From assembly GCF_900070205.1 (NCBI RefSeq), contig NZ_FAOO01000005.1:4512-68511 (forward strand): a DNA stretch of 64,000 nucleotides, in the 5' to 3' direction. The translations under genes and the position numbers were made by a program. Positions 55,371-63,845 of this stretch are shown here, one piece after another. The notes beneath the pieces were generated by a model. That model did no database searches. It worked only from the letters and a program-made list of their open reading frames with translations, and was not told the origin of the DNA. This DNA comes from Candidatus Thermokryptus mobilis. Its GTDB lineage: Bacteria; Bacteroidota; Ignavibacteria; Kryptoniales; Kryptoniaceae. Numbering within the stretch: the first letter of the stretch is position 1; each line of letters starts with the position of its first letter.

Positions 55371-56405
55371 TTACACCTCCGCTTTAATTTTGTAAGTTTT
55401 CAATGCTTCCTTAATTTTTTGATTGATTTTTTTGTAAACCGTTTCTTCAGCTCTGTAAATCATATTCTTAATCGCAACCGCAGTTGAACTCCCATGACCA
55501 ATTATAGCAACACCATTCACACCCAAAAAAGGAACCCCACCATATTCTTGATAATCAAACTCTTTCAATGCTTTCCTCAAACCACGGGCAAGCAAACCAA
55601 AAGTCAACCTGCGGAATATATTCCTCATCGCATAATTTCTTAACTTCCTTTTCAAAACACCAAGAACGCTTTCGGCAAACTTCAAAACTATGTTCCCAAC
55701 AAAACCATCACAAACGATGACATCCGCCTTCCCCAAAAGGATATCTCTGCCTTCAACATTACCAGCAAAATTTAATTTACTCTCCGATAAAAGCTGATAC
55801 GCCTGTAAGACGACATCCCCACCTTTTGTGCTTTCCTCTCCGATGTTTAAAAGCGCAACCTTGGGATTCTTCTGTCCAAGTATTTCACTTGAATAAATAC
55901 TCCCCATAATCGCAAATTCAAATAAATGATTCGGCTTACAATCAACATTTGCACCAACATCAAGCATTATACTTTTTCTTCCCGACTCGGTCGGGAAAAC
56001 ACTCCCAATCGTCGGTCTTGAAATCCCCTCTATTCGTCCAAGTATAAAAGTCGCTGCTGTCAAAACCGCCCCAGTATTGCCAGCGCTTGCAAAAGCGTCA
56101 ACTTCACCATCGCTGTGAAGCTTCATCCCAACAACTATTGACGAGTTCTTCTTCCTCCTCAAAGCCACAGTAGGAATATCATCCATCCCTATCACCTGAG
56201 GCGCATCAACTATTGAGTAACTCAACCCAATGGTATCATACTTTCTCAGTTCATTTTTTATCTTCTCCTCATCGCCAACGAATACAATCTCAAAACGATT
56301 GTTAGATTCCCTTAAAGCCATAATTGCACCCTCAATCACATTCTCGGGTGCATAGTCCCCACCCATCGCATCAACAGCGATTTTAATCTTCTTTGAATTT
56401 TCCAT
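55371..56405 (-). CDS. plsX: Phosphate acyltransferase PlsX
   Basis: Makes acyl-phosphate from acyl-ACP for phospholipid synthesis. The 344-residue product has KIAVDAMGGDYAPENVIEGA at the start, DAPQVIGMDDIPTVALRRKK, AFASAGNTGAVLTAATFILG, MLDVGANVDCKPNHLFEFAI and VCDGFVGNIVLKFAESVLG. I use the second Met of the frame because the ten residues before it overlap the stop of an intervening 56-residue ORF. Only one base separates that ORF's stop from this ATG. Confidence 0.94.
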   Translation of the reverse strand: MENSKKIKIAVDAMGGDYAPENVIEGAIMALRESNNRFEIVFVGDEEKIKNELRKYDTIGLSYSIVDAPQVIGMDDIPTVALRRKKNSSIVVGMKLHSDGEVDAFASAGNTGAVLTAATFILGRIEGISRPTIGSVFPTESGRKSIMLDVGANVDCKPNHLFEFAIMGSIYSSEILGQKNPKVALLNIGEESTKGGDVVLQAYQLLSESKLNFAGNVEGRDILLGKADVIVCDGFVGNIVLKFAESVLGVLKRKLRNYAMRNIFRRLTFGLLARGLRKALKEFDYQEYGGVPFLGVNGVAIIGHGSSTAVAIKNMIYRAEETVYKKINQKIKEALKTYKIKAEV

Positions 56406-56406
56406 C

Positions 56407-56577
56407 TCACAAAATAAATTCAATTGGAATTTCAAGGAATGTTGAAAGGGATATCAATTCAATGCCGTTCACGGGTTCCTCACGAAGCAAAAGCACACTA
56501 AAATCAGCGTCTTCGGAGATCAGCTCAGGCAAAACATTTTTCAGTTCCTCTTTATTTATCGCTCGCCCTGTCTTCAT
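56407..56577 (-). CDS. Unannotated 56-residue ORF between rpmF and plsX
   Basis: An ATG frame begins MKTGRAINKEELKNVLPELI, continues SEDADFSVLLLREEP and ends LSTFLEIPIEFIL. It starts 10 bases after the rpmF stop and stops 1 base before the plsX ATG, an exact fit in the operon. It uses codons like its neighbours. It resembles no family I know. No clear SD, so it may depend on rpmF translation. Coding status is inferred from fit and composition. Confidence 0.55.
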   Translation of the reverse strand: MKTGRAINKEELKNVLPELISEDADFSVLLLREEPVNGIELISLSTFLEIPIEFIL

Positions 56578-56587
56578 AAAATTGAAA

Positions 56588-56767
56588 TTATTCTTTTGGA
56601 GTTATCACGGTTCTACCGTGATAATAACCGCATTTTGGACAAGCACGGTGAGGTAGCTTCGGCTCATGACATTGTGGACATTCGCTTAATGTTGGTGCTG
56701 TTGGTTTGTAATTGGCTCTTCTCTTGTCCCTACGCGACCTTGAATGTCTACGTTTTGGATTTGGCAT
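56588..56767 (-). CDS. rpmF: Ribosomal protein bL32
   Basis: A 59-residue protein starting [20 protein letters not shown], then a zinc ribbon with Cys30, Cys33, Cys43 and Cys46 ([20 protein letters not shown]) and ending [21 protein letters not shown] lies 6 bases before the ATG. It is in its usual place between yceD and plsX. The zinc-binding (C+) form is encoded. A perfect 9-bp hairpin covers its last codons. Confidence 0.96.
   Translation of the reverse strand: MPNPKRRHSRSRRDKRRANYKPTAPTLSECPQCHEPKLPHRACPKCGYYHGRTVITPKE
56602..56624. repeat. Inverted repeat at the 3' end of rpmF
   Basis: TTATCACGG (56602-56610), five-base loop, CCGTGATAA (56616-56624): a perfect 9-bp stem inside the last codons of rpmF. 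There is no T-run on the coding strand, so it is more likely a processing or stability element than a terminator. Confidence 0.5.
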
Positions 56768-56784
56768 ATCAAATCACCTCAATT

Positions 56785-57306
56785 TTAGTTTTCACTTTTA
56801 AAGTTTTCATCTTCCATAAGTTTTAAAAGAGGAGCCCAACGCGGGTCTATCTCCTCAACTTTACAAGTACAAACCTCAAAATTTAAATTTTTACCGCATC
56901 TCGGACAAAGCCCAAGACACTCCTCATAGCATAGCAACTTCATCGGAACCGAAAGCAACACCATTTGCCTTACATCATCGGATATATCAATCTCATTCGT
57001 TTCAGGAGTTATAACCATAACCTCGTCCGGCTCATACTTCTTTGACTCTTCCTCGCTGTAAACATAATACATTCTATAACTGTTCTCAAGCACTAAATCA
57101 AAGTCCTCTACACACCTATCACATTGGAATCTGCCAACGGTGTAGATATTCGCTTTTAAAAAGATCTGTCGCCTTGACTTTTCAAGCGTAACCTCAACAT
57201 AAACTGGTTTATTAAATCTCCGCTCGTCAATTTCAAGTTCCAATGGTTTCGTTACAAATGTATAATTGTGTTCCCCATCGGACAACTTTGAGATGTTGAT
57301 CTTCAT
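56785..57306 (-). CDS. YceD family protein (DUF177)
   Basis: A 173-residue protein. The family pattern is clear: PLELEIDERRFNKPVYVEVT, GRFQCDRCVEDFDLVLENSY, the acidic middle, and the metal-binding-like C terminus LLCYEECLGLCPRCGKNLNF with four Cys. YceD is found next to rpmF across bacteria and is linked to rRNA accumulation. This gene starts the rpmF-plsX-fab cluster; 17 bases separate it from rpmF. Confidence 0.92.
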   Translation of the reverse strand: MKINISKLSDGEHNYTFVTKPLELEIDERRFNKPVYVEVTLEKSRRQIFLKANIYTVGRFQCDRCVEDFDLVLENSYRMYYVYSEEESKKYEPDEVMVITPETNEIDISDDVRQMVLLSVPMKLLCYEECLGLCPRCGKNLNFEVCTCKVEEIDPRWAPLLKLMEDENFKSEN

Positions 57307-57378
57307 TAAAACCTCTGTCAGCTTTTTAAAAAATTTTTAAAAATATAAAGAAAAAATAAAACATAAGCAAGACAAATC

Positions 57379-58500
57379 TCATCCGATATACTTCCTAAAT
57401 CTGAAAACGCTAAAGCCGAAGATTAAAACCCCGAAACAGAGGAGAACAATTATATTTGGGTAAAGTAGTTCAAACCCTGCCCCCTTGAGAAAAATCCCAC
57501 GAAGGATCAAAAGGAAGTACTTCAACGGGATAAAATTAGTGATGAACCTTATCAGAGAAGGCATGCTTTCAACTGGGAATACAAAGCCAGAAAGGATTAT
57601 ATTTGGCATCGCAAAAAAATACGCTGTCATCAGCGCCTGTTGTTGTGTCCTTGAAACAACTGACGAAAAAATTCCTAAACCAAGCGTCGTCATAAGAAAA
57701 ATAAATGTTGAAACGAAAAGCAAAAACAAACTCCCATGCATCGGAACCTTAAACCAAAACCTCCCTACAAGTATAATTGCTACCGCATCAAATAAACCAA
57801 TTAAAATAAATGGCAAAATTTTACCTATCAACAACTCGTGACTTTTAATCGGTGTGACAAGCAACTGCTCAATCGTCCCTTGTTCCTTTTCCCTAACCAT
57901 TGACATTGAAGTCATTATCAAGGTCACAGTTATAAGTATCATTCCAATCAAACCCGGCACAATAAAAACTGCTGACCTCATTTCAGGATTGAACCACACC
58001 CTCACTTCCGGTTCGCACATTGGAAGGGTTTTAAAACCCATTGATAATAATTTTTTCTCAACCAATGAGATAAATTTATCCCAAATCATGCTCACAAAAA
58101 ACCCAAGCGCAATCGTAGCCGAGTTAGCATCGCTTCCATCAACAACAACCATAAGTTCAACCTTTTCACCTTTAATAATTTTTTTCTCAAATTCGCTTGG
58201 GAAAACTATAACTAAATTCGCCTTCCCCATCTTCAAAACATCATCAATTTCTCTTGAACTCTTAATATAAATCACAACATCAAATGTTTCCGTTGAATTT
58301 ATCGCATTTACAATCTCGCTTGTCAAACGGCTTTTATCTAAATCAAAGACAGCAACGGGTAAATTCTTCACCTCAAATGTAGCAGCATATCCAAGTATGA
58401 AAAGCTGTATCACAGGAGCTATTATCATAATCCCCATAAGAAGCCGATTTCTGCGTATCTGTAAAATTTCCTTTTTGAAAACCGAAATTATTCTAAACAT
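57379..58500 (-). CDS. ABC-2 type transporter permease (second of pair)
   Basis: A 373-residue permease. N-terminal ISVFKKEILQIRRNRLLMGI and a first helix lead to a periplasmic domain with LMVVVDGSDANSATIALGFF, then five helices including MILITVTLIMTSMSMVREKE and GTIEQLLVTPIKSHELLIGK. This is the YbhR/YhhJ type that exports drugs or lipid-like compounds. Its start shares one base with the stop of the preceding permease (TAATG), implying equal synthesis of both halves. Confidence 0.9.
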   Translation of the reverse strand: MFRIISVFKKEILQIRRNRLLMGIMIIAPVIQLFILGYAATFEVKNLPVAVFDLDKSRLTSEIVNAINSTETFDVVIYIKSSREIDDVLKMGKANLVIVFPSEFEKKIIKGEKVELMVVVDGSDANSATIALGFFVSMIWDKFISLVEKKLLSMGFKTLPMCEPEVRVWFNPEMRSAVFIVPGLIGMILITVTLIMTSMSMVREKEQGTIEQLLVTPIKSHELLIGKILPFILIGLFDAVAIILVGRFWFKVPMHGSLFLLFVSTFIFLMTTLGLGIFSSVVSRTQQQALMTAYFFAMPNIILSGFVFPVESMPSLIRFITNFIPLKYFLLILRGIFLKGAGFELLYPNIIVLLCFGVLIFGFSVFRFRKYIG

Positions 58501-59687
58501 TAAATTTCACGCATCAATTTTCTTAACCTTAATGAAGCAACTACAAAAGTGAAAAAAATAAAAAACAAAAGAACAAAGACATACTCAACCTGCTCAAAAA
58601 GTCCATTCCCTTTCAAAATTATACCTCGTATCACATCAAGATAATATCTTGCTGGGACAAGATATGAAAGCATTTGCAAAACCCAAGGCATATTTCTTAT
58701 CGGAAAAACAAAACCAGAAAGTATGAAAGTAGGAACAACCGTTGAAATAAAAGCTATCGCCATGGTTGATTGCTGAGACCTCGCAACGGTTGAAATTATC
58801 AAGCCGATGTTTAACCCACAAAAAATAAAAATAACCGTCACAAGCAAAAGAGAAAATAAATCGCCTTTGACTTTAAGGTTGAAAAGAATATAACCAGCAA
58901 GAAGGATGAGAACCGAATCAATGAAAGCAAGAACAGCATAAGGGATTAATTTACCGGCAATGATGAAATTTGGAGAAAGCGGTGTTGATATCAACCTCTC
59001 AAATGAACCCAGTTCCCTTTCCCTTGATATTGAAAGCGATGTCATCAAAACAGTCATCACCATCATGATCAATCCCATAAGCCCCGGGATGAAAAAATTT
59101 ACACTCTTAAGTTCCTGATTAAACCAAATTCTCGGTTTCAGGTCAATTGCTGGGATATTTCTTCCAGTGATTTTAAAAATATAATTTTCAATTTCATCTC
59201 TTGAAAAACCTTGAACGATTTGTTGAACATAGCCAAGTACAACATTTGCCGTATTTGCATCGCTACCGTCAACTATTATCTGAACCTTAACAGGTCTTCC
59301 TAACTCAATTTCGTTTGCAAAATCATGTGATATAACTATTCCAACTTTTGCTCTGCCCGACACAAGAAAACCATCTATCTTCCTCAAATCATCAACATAG
59401 CCAACCAACTTGAAAAAACCAGAAGAAATGAACTCCCTTATGAATTCATCACTTAAACTTGTTTTACTCTGGTCGCATACGATAAGATTGATATTTTTGA
59501 TGTCCATTGTAACCCCATATCCAAAAACTACAAGGAGAAAAATTGGTATGAAAATAATTATAAAGATGCTTCTTGGGTCACGACTTAGCTGGACGAATTC
59601 CTTTTCAGCTATATTAAATAGCGTTTTGATTTTTATTTTTCGTGAGAGCCACAAAAACATCTTCAATTGATGGTTGAATTTTTTCAA
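58500..59687 (-). CDS. ABC-2 type transporter permease (first of pair)
   Basis: A 395-residue permease paralogous to the next one: KTLFNIAEKEFVQLSRDPRS, VQIIVDGSDANTANVVLGYV, VMTVLMTSLSISRERELGSF and RLISTPLSPNFIIAGKLIPY. The same DGSDAN phrase occurs in both permeases, showing recent duplication or tight co-evolution. The start is unsure. The frame as given overlaps the ATPase gene by 74 bases, and an ATG nine codons later is possible. The conserved N-terminus begins around residue 20. Confidence 0.88.
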   Translation of the reverse strand: MKKFNHQLKMFLWLSRKIKIKTLFNIAEKEFVQLSRDPRSIFIIIFIPIFLLVVFGYGVTMDIKNINLIVCDQSKTSLSDEFIREFISSGFFKLVGYVDDLRKIDGFLVSGRAKVGIVISHDFANEIELGRPVKVQIIVDGSDANTANVVLGYVQQIVQGFSRDEIENYIFKITGRNIPAIDLKPRIWFNQELKSVNFFIPGLMGLIMMVMTVLMTSLSISRERELGSFERLISTPLSPNFIIAGKLIPYAVLAFIDSVLILLAGYILFNLKVKGDLFSLLLVTVIFIFCGLNIGLIISTVARSQQSTMAIAFISTVVPTFILSGFVFPIRNMPWVLQMLSYLVPARYYLDVIRGIILKGNGLFEQVEYVFVLLFFIFFTFVVASLRLRKLMREI

Positions 59688-60549
59688 CTTTCACATAAGC
59701 CAGTCCCTTTTTAAGCAAGAAATTGAGTATCTCTGGCATCTTCTCATCCGCATTCTCAACGACGATATGAACTGAATCACCAAATATGCCGACATCTTCA
59801 ACAAAATCAAGCGACCTGAGCGCGTCATAACATTTCATCAAATCCTCCGGGATTATGCTTACGACTTCACCCCGCAGATATTTTTTCTTTATGTTTGTCG
59901 GTGAGTCAAGAGCGATTATCTTCCCGGCAGAAATAAAAGCAACTCTGTTACATCTTTCCGCTTCATCCATATAATGAGTCGTCACAAGAACGGTCTTCCC
60001 CTTAGCAGAGAGATTATATACAAGTTCCCAGAATTGCCTTCTTGAAACGGGGTCAACACCTGATGTTGGCTCATCAAGGAAAACAATTTTCGGCTCGTGG
60101 ACTATCGCTGTGGCAAACGAAAGACGCTGTCTCCACCCACCCGATAAATGCATTGCAAGTGTCCTTCTATACCTTTGAAATGAAAGCTCTTCAATTATCT
60201 CTTCCGTTCGTTTCTTCGCTAATTTTTTATCATTGAGATAAATGCCAGCATAAAAACTTATATTTTCCTCCACGGTCAAATCATCATAAAGCCCAAACCT
60301 TTGAGACATATAACCAATTATTTTCTTGACCTCTTCCGGTTCTTTAAGTATGGAAAAACCACCGACAAGCGCATCCCCAGATGTCGGTTTCAACAAACCA
60401 CAAAGCAAGCGCACAAGGGTCGTCTTCCCAGCTCCATTTGGTCCAAGCAAACCGAAAATTTCCCCCTTTTCAATTTTCAAACTAACTGAATCAACAGCTA
60501 CCACATCACCAAAAACCTTTGTCAATTCAAATGTCTCAACATCAAACAT
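59614..60549 (-). CDS. ABC transporter ATP-binding protein of the exporter
   Basis: A 311-residue ATPase of the drug/lipid exporter type: Walker A GPNGAGKTTLV, Q-loop YMSQRFGLYDDLTVEENISF, signature LSGGWRQRLSFATAI, Walker B IVFLDEPTSGVDP and switch His in TTHYMDEAERC. The C-terminal part (VSIIPEDLMKCYDALRSLDF, EKIQPSIEDVFVALTK) is typical. It follows the membrane-fusion protein by 10 bases. It matches the YbhG-F-S-R order with a single ATPase half. Confidence 0.93.
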   Translation of the reverse strand: MFDVETFELTKVFGDVVAVDSVSLKIEKGEIFGLLGPNGAGKTTLVRLLCGLLKPTSGDALVGGFSILKEPEEVKKIIGYMSQRFGLYDDLTVEENISFYAGIYLNDKKLAKKRTEEIIEELSFQRYRRTLAMHLSGGWRQRLSFATAIVHEPKIVFLDEPTSGVDPVSRRQFWELVYNLSAKGKTVLVTTHYMDEAERCNRVAFISAGKIIALDSPTNIKKKYLRGEVVSIIPEDLMKCYDALRSLDFVEDVGIFGDSVHIVVENADEKMPEILNFLLKKGLAYVKVEKIQPSIEDVFVALTKNKNQNAI

Positions 60550-60559
60550 CTTTTCCCCG

Positions 60560-61525
60560 TCATTTTATTATTTCAACATCAGCAGGCATTCCGGGTTTGA
60601 AAATACCCTTCTCATTTCTCACCTTTACTTTTACAGCATAGACAAGTTTTGTCCTTTCCTCCTTCGTTTGAACATTTTTTGGTGTAAATTCAGCCCTAGG
60701 CGAAACGAAAACAACCATACCTTTGAAAACTCTTTTCGGATAAGAATCAATCTTCACATCAACACTATCACCAAGCTTTACAAAGCCAAGCTCACTTTCA
60801 GGCAGATAAATGCGAATGTAAACCTCATCAAGGTTTGAAATCTTCGCTATTGGAACCCCTGGGGAAACAAACTCACCCAACTCAACAAACTTCGTCGTGA
60901 CGAAACCGGATATCGGCGACAAAATTTTTGATTTTTTAATCTGTAATTCAACGCTTTTCATCTGAGCAAGTGCTCTTTGATAGTTGGCGAAAGCAATTTT
61001 TATCTCTTCTTCTCTAGCGCCACTTTTTAAAATTTCCAACTTTTTAACCGCCTCTTCATACTGTGACTTACTTGACTCATAAAGTGTCCTCGCATTGTCA
61101 AACTGTTCCTGAGTCGCGACATTTTCCTCATATAACTTTTTAATTCTCTCAAAATGTTTTTTGGTGTTTTCAAAATTTACCCTGGCACGCTCAACGGCTT
61201 GCTCCATTGCTTCTATTTCCTCGCGCCTTGCTCCTTTCAAAAGCAATTGATATTGCAACAAAAGTGCTTCCGCCTGCGACTTCGCTTCAAGATACCTCTG
61301 ATAAATCATCTCGGTATCAACACGACAAAGGACAAATCCACTATCAACCCTGCTACCCTCGTCAAAATTTAATTCAATAATCCTCCCGCTCACCTCTGAA
61401 CTGACTATAACTTCCCGAGCTTCAACTACCCCACTTGCATAAATTTTCAAATCCTTGTCCCCTTTTCCCCCAGAACAGGAATTCAACAATAACCAAACCA
61501 AGAGGAAAAAAATGTGCTTTTTCAT
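60560..61525 (-). CDS. HlyD-type membrane fusion lipoprotein
   Basis: A 321-residue periplasmic adaptor. The lipobox is LNSC (Cys17). The barrel/lipoyl parts flank a long alpha hairpin: VIVSSEVSGRIIELNFDEGS and KSKILSPISGFVTTKFVELG form the lipoyl halves, with two coiled helices between. GDSVDVKIDSYPKRVFKGMV and KVRNEKGIFKPGMPADVEII complete the adaptor. It links the inner-membrane ABC pump to an outer-membrane factor, which is not encoded here. It is first in the operon. Confidence 0.92.
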   Translation of the reverse strand: MKKHIFFLLVWLLLNSCSGGKGDKDLKIYASGVVEAREVIVSSEVSGRIIELNFDEGSRVDSGFVLCRVDTEMIYQRYLEAKSQAEALLLQYQLLLKGARREEIEAMEQAVERARVNFENTKKHFERIKKLYEENVATQEQFDNARTLYESSKSQYEEAVKKLEILKSGAREEEIKIAFANYQRALAQMKSVELQIKKSKILSPISGFVTTKFVELGEFVSPGVPIAKISNLDEVYIRIYLPESELGFVKLGDSVDVKIDSYPKRVFKGMVVFVSPRAEFTPKNVQTKEERTKLVYAVKVKVRNEKGIFKPGMPADVEIIK

Positions 61526-61606
61526 GCGTTTCTCACTGAAATTAATTTTTTCAGTAATCGTTTAAATTTAAAAAAATGGATTAAAATACACACAATAAAT
61601 TTGAAC

Positions 61607-61635
61607 TTGTCAAATCAAACCCATAATTTTATATT
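61607..61635 (+). promoter_or_regulatory. Predicted sigma70-like promoter for cutA-potCD
   Basis: TTGTCA (61607-61612), 17 bases, TATATT (61630-61635), about 28 bases before the cutA ATG. It lies in the divergent 137-base gap with the fusion-protein gene. Confidence 0.5.
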
Positions 61636-61662
61636 GCAAAAACAAAAAAGCAGGAAAAACGG

Positions 61663-61992
61663 ATGAGCGAACATATCGTCGTTTTAATTACAACCCCAAA
61701 TGTCATTGAGGCGAGGAAAATATCAAAAACACTCGTTGAGGAAAAACTCGCAGCTTGTTGCAACATCGTTCAAAAAGTTAATTCAATCTACTTCTGGAAA
61801 GGCAGCATTGAAGATGATTCCGAATCCCTGATAATAATTAAAACAAAAAAGGATATCTTCCCACAACTTGTAAAACGGGTCAAAGAACTGCATAAATACA
61901 CAGTCCCTGAAATAATCGCTTTGCCAATAATTGATGGCTCTGAATCTTACCTCCAATGGATAGATGAAACAGTCACAAGGAAAGAGACATAG
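61663..61992 (+). CDS. cutA: Divalent-cation tolerance protein CutA
   Basis: A 109-residue trimeric ferredoxin-like protein. VLITTPNVIEARKISKTLVE, EKLAACCNIVQKVNSIYFWK with the conserved Cys pair, LIIIKTKKDIFPQLVKRVKE and YTVPEIIALPIIDGSESYLQ W are all family signatures. Its role in copper tolerance is debated. It overlaps potC by 29 bases, which ties it to polyamine import here. Confidence 0.94.
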   Translation: MSEHIVVLITTPNVIEARKISKTLVEEKLAACCNIVQKVNSIYFWKGSIEDDSESLIIIKTKKDIFPQLVKRVKELHKYTVPEIIALPIIDGSESYLQWIDETVTRKET

Positions 61993-62746
61993 AATTCTAA
62001 AATTTTACACACTTGCGATTTACTTCTTCCTCTACCTTCCGATTCTAATTCTCGTCTTGCTTTCATTCAACAAGTCAAGATGGACAACTATTTGGGAGGG
62101 TTTCACTTTCCAATGGTATTTGAAACTTTTCAAAAACGAATTGCTTTTAAATTCTGCAAAAAATAGCTTGATAATAGCGACGATTTCAACATTGATTTCA
62201 ACAGTTTTCGGAACGCTCGGAGCGATAGCACTCAGAAAAATTAATTTCAAAATAAGGGAGAGCTTTAAACTGCTTGTTTATCTTCCGATAGTGATACCTG
62301 AAATAGTTCTCGCAGGAGCTTTGCTCAGCTTCTTTGGTTTCGTAAAGATAACCCTTGGCTTCACAACAGTCATTATAGCACATATCGTCTTCAGCATCTC
62401 GTATGTAATTTTAATCGTTCTGGCTAGATTACAAAACATTGAAAAGGAGATTGAAGAATCAGCCCTTGACCTTGGAGCGAATGAATTTGAAGTCATAAAA
62501 AGAGTGACAATCCCATTGCTTCTACCAGCCATAACTTCATCAGCGCTTATCGTCTTCACACTTTCAATTGACGATTACGTGATAACCTCTTTCGTCGCTG
62601 GCGTTTCATCAACAACGCTACCGCTCCAGATTTATTCAATGTTAAGGACAAGCATAACCCCAGAAGTAAATGCAATATCAACCATAATGCTTATCACGAC
62701 GACGATCGCTATATTTTTATCACAAAGGTTGCTAAAGGAGAAATGA
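61964..62746 (+). CDS. potC: Spermidine/putrescine ABC transporter permease PotC
   Basis: A 260-residue permease with six helices. The EAA loop is EESALDLGANEFEVIKRVTI, and SIDDYVITSFVAGVSSTTLP is diagnostic of PotC/PotI. It starts inside cutA (29-base overlap) and shares its stop with the potD start (4-base overlap). Its ATPase and PotB partner are encoded at the other end of the window on the minus strand. Confidence 0.92.
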   Translation: MKQSQGKRHRILKFYTLAIYFFLYLPILILVLLSFNKSRWTTIWEGFTFQWYLKLFKNELLLNSAKNSLIIATISTLISTVFGTLGAIALRKINFKIRESFKLLVYLPIVIPEIVLAGALLSFFGFVKITLGFTTVIIAHIVFSISYVILIVLARLQNIEKEIEESALDLGANEFEVIKRVTIPLLLPAITSSALIVFTLSIDDYVITSFVAGVSSTTLPLQIYSMLRTSITPEVNAISTIMLITTTIAIFLSQRLLKEK

Positions 62747-63762
62747 TAAGAAAATTCCTTTTTCTTGCTTTTGTCTTAATTTTCATCTCCTGCGGAAGGA
62801 ACAAAAACCAAGTGAATGTCTACATCTGGTCAGATTATCTCCCAAGCGATGTGATTGAAAAATTTGAAAAAGAAACCGGGATAAAGGTCAACATTGACAC
62901 TTATGATTCTAATGAGATTCTCCTTGAAAAACTATTGACAGGGGTGAGCAAATATGATGTCGTGGTCCCATCTGACTATATGGTCCAAATTTTGATAAGG
63001 CAGAATCTCCTACAAAAAATTGACAAGTCAAAAATTACAAACCTGAAAAATATCAATAAGAAATTTCTAAACCTTGAATTTGACCCTGGGAACGAATTCA
63101 CAATACCTTTTTTCTGGGGAACTACGGGATTTGCTTATAGAAGAGATAAACTTGGCGAACTACCCAACACCTGGCAAGTTCTATTTGATGAAAAATACGC
63201 TGGAAAAATTTTAATGCTTGACGATATGAGAGAGTGTTTTGCAGTGGCACTTAAACTTATGGGACACTCAATAAATGAAACTGACACAACTATTTTATCA
63301 AAAGCAAGGGAAATTTTAATGAGTCAAAAAAAATTGGTAAAGCAATACAACAGTTCCGGTTTTGATCAAGCAATTTTATCTGGCGATGTTTGGATAGCGC
63401 ACGGATGGAGCGGACAACTTGTGAAAATCGCTGAAACCGATACTAAAATAGTATATGTTTTTCCGAAAGAAGGAGGAACCCTATGGATTGATAATCTTGC
63501 AATTCCCAAAACAGCTGAAAACATTGAAAATGCCCACATATTCATCAACTTCCTTTTAAAGCCAGAAATAAGCGCCAGAGTAAGCGAGTTCTCTGGATAT
63601 GCAACCGTAAATGACTCGGCAAAAAAATTCATAAATCCAAAATTTCTCACAAGGCAAAGATATCCAAATGATGAAGACCTCAAAAATTTTGAACTTATGA
63701 AAGACCTCGGACCTGTGACGAAGCTTCTTGATAGATACTGGACGGAGATAAAGTCAAAGTGA
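62743..63762 (+). CDS. potD: Spermidine/putrescine-binding lipoprotein PotD
   Basis: A 339-residue binding protein with lipobox FISC (Cys17), so it is lipid-anchored. NVYIWSDYLPSDVIEKFEKE, KYDVVVPSDYMVQILIRQNL, FTIPFFWGTTGFAYRRDKLG, AHGWSGQLVKIAETDTKIVY and FPKEGGTLWIDNLAIPKTAE align with PotD, including the Trp/Tyr/Asp residues that cup polyamines. A weak hairpin (TTGAC AAAA GTCAA plus T-run) follows the stop and may terminate the transcript. Confidence 0.92.
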   Translation: MIRKFLFLAFVLIFISCGRNKNQVNVYIWSDYLPSDVIEKFEKETGIKVNIDTYDSNEILLEKLLTGVSKYDVVVPSDYMVQILIRQNLLQKIDKSKITNLKNINKKFLNLEFDPGNEFTIPFFWGTTGFAYRRDKLGELPNTWQVLFDEKYAGKILMLDDMRECFAVALKLMGHSINETDTTILSKAREILMSQKKLVKQYNSSGFDQAILSGDVWIAHGWSGQLVKIAETDTKIVYVFPKEGGTLWIDNLAIPKTAENIENAHIFINFLLKPEISARVSEFSGYATVNDSAKKFINPKFLTRQRYPNDEDLKNFELMKDLGPVTKLLDRYWTEIKSK

Positions 63763-63845
63763 ATTTGACAAAAGTCAATTTTTATCTTGTTTTATATTTT
63801 TAACTTTTTACGAGTCAATTCAAAAACAAAAAGGAGAACCTCAAA

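Noticed and set aside
63765-63800. Consensus promoter before the ferredoxin gene
   Set aside because: TTGACA and TATATT are present but 22 bases apart, and the TTGACA belongs to a small hairpin after potD; not strong enough to list.
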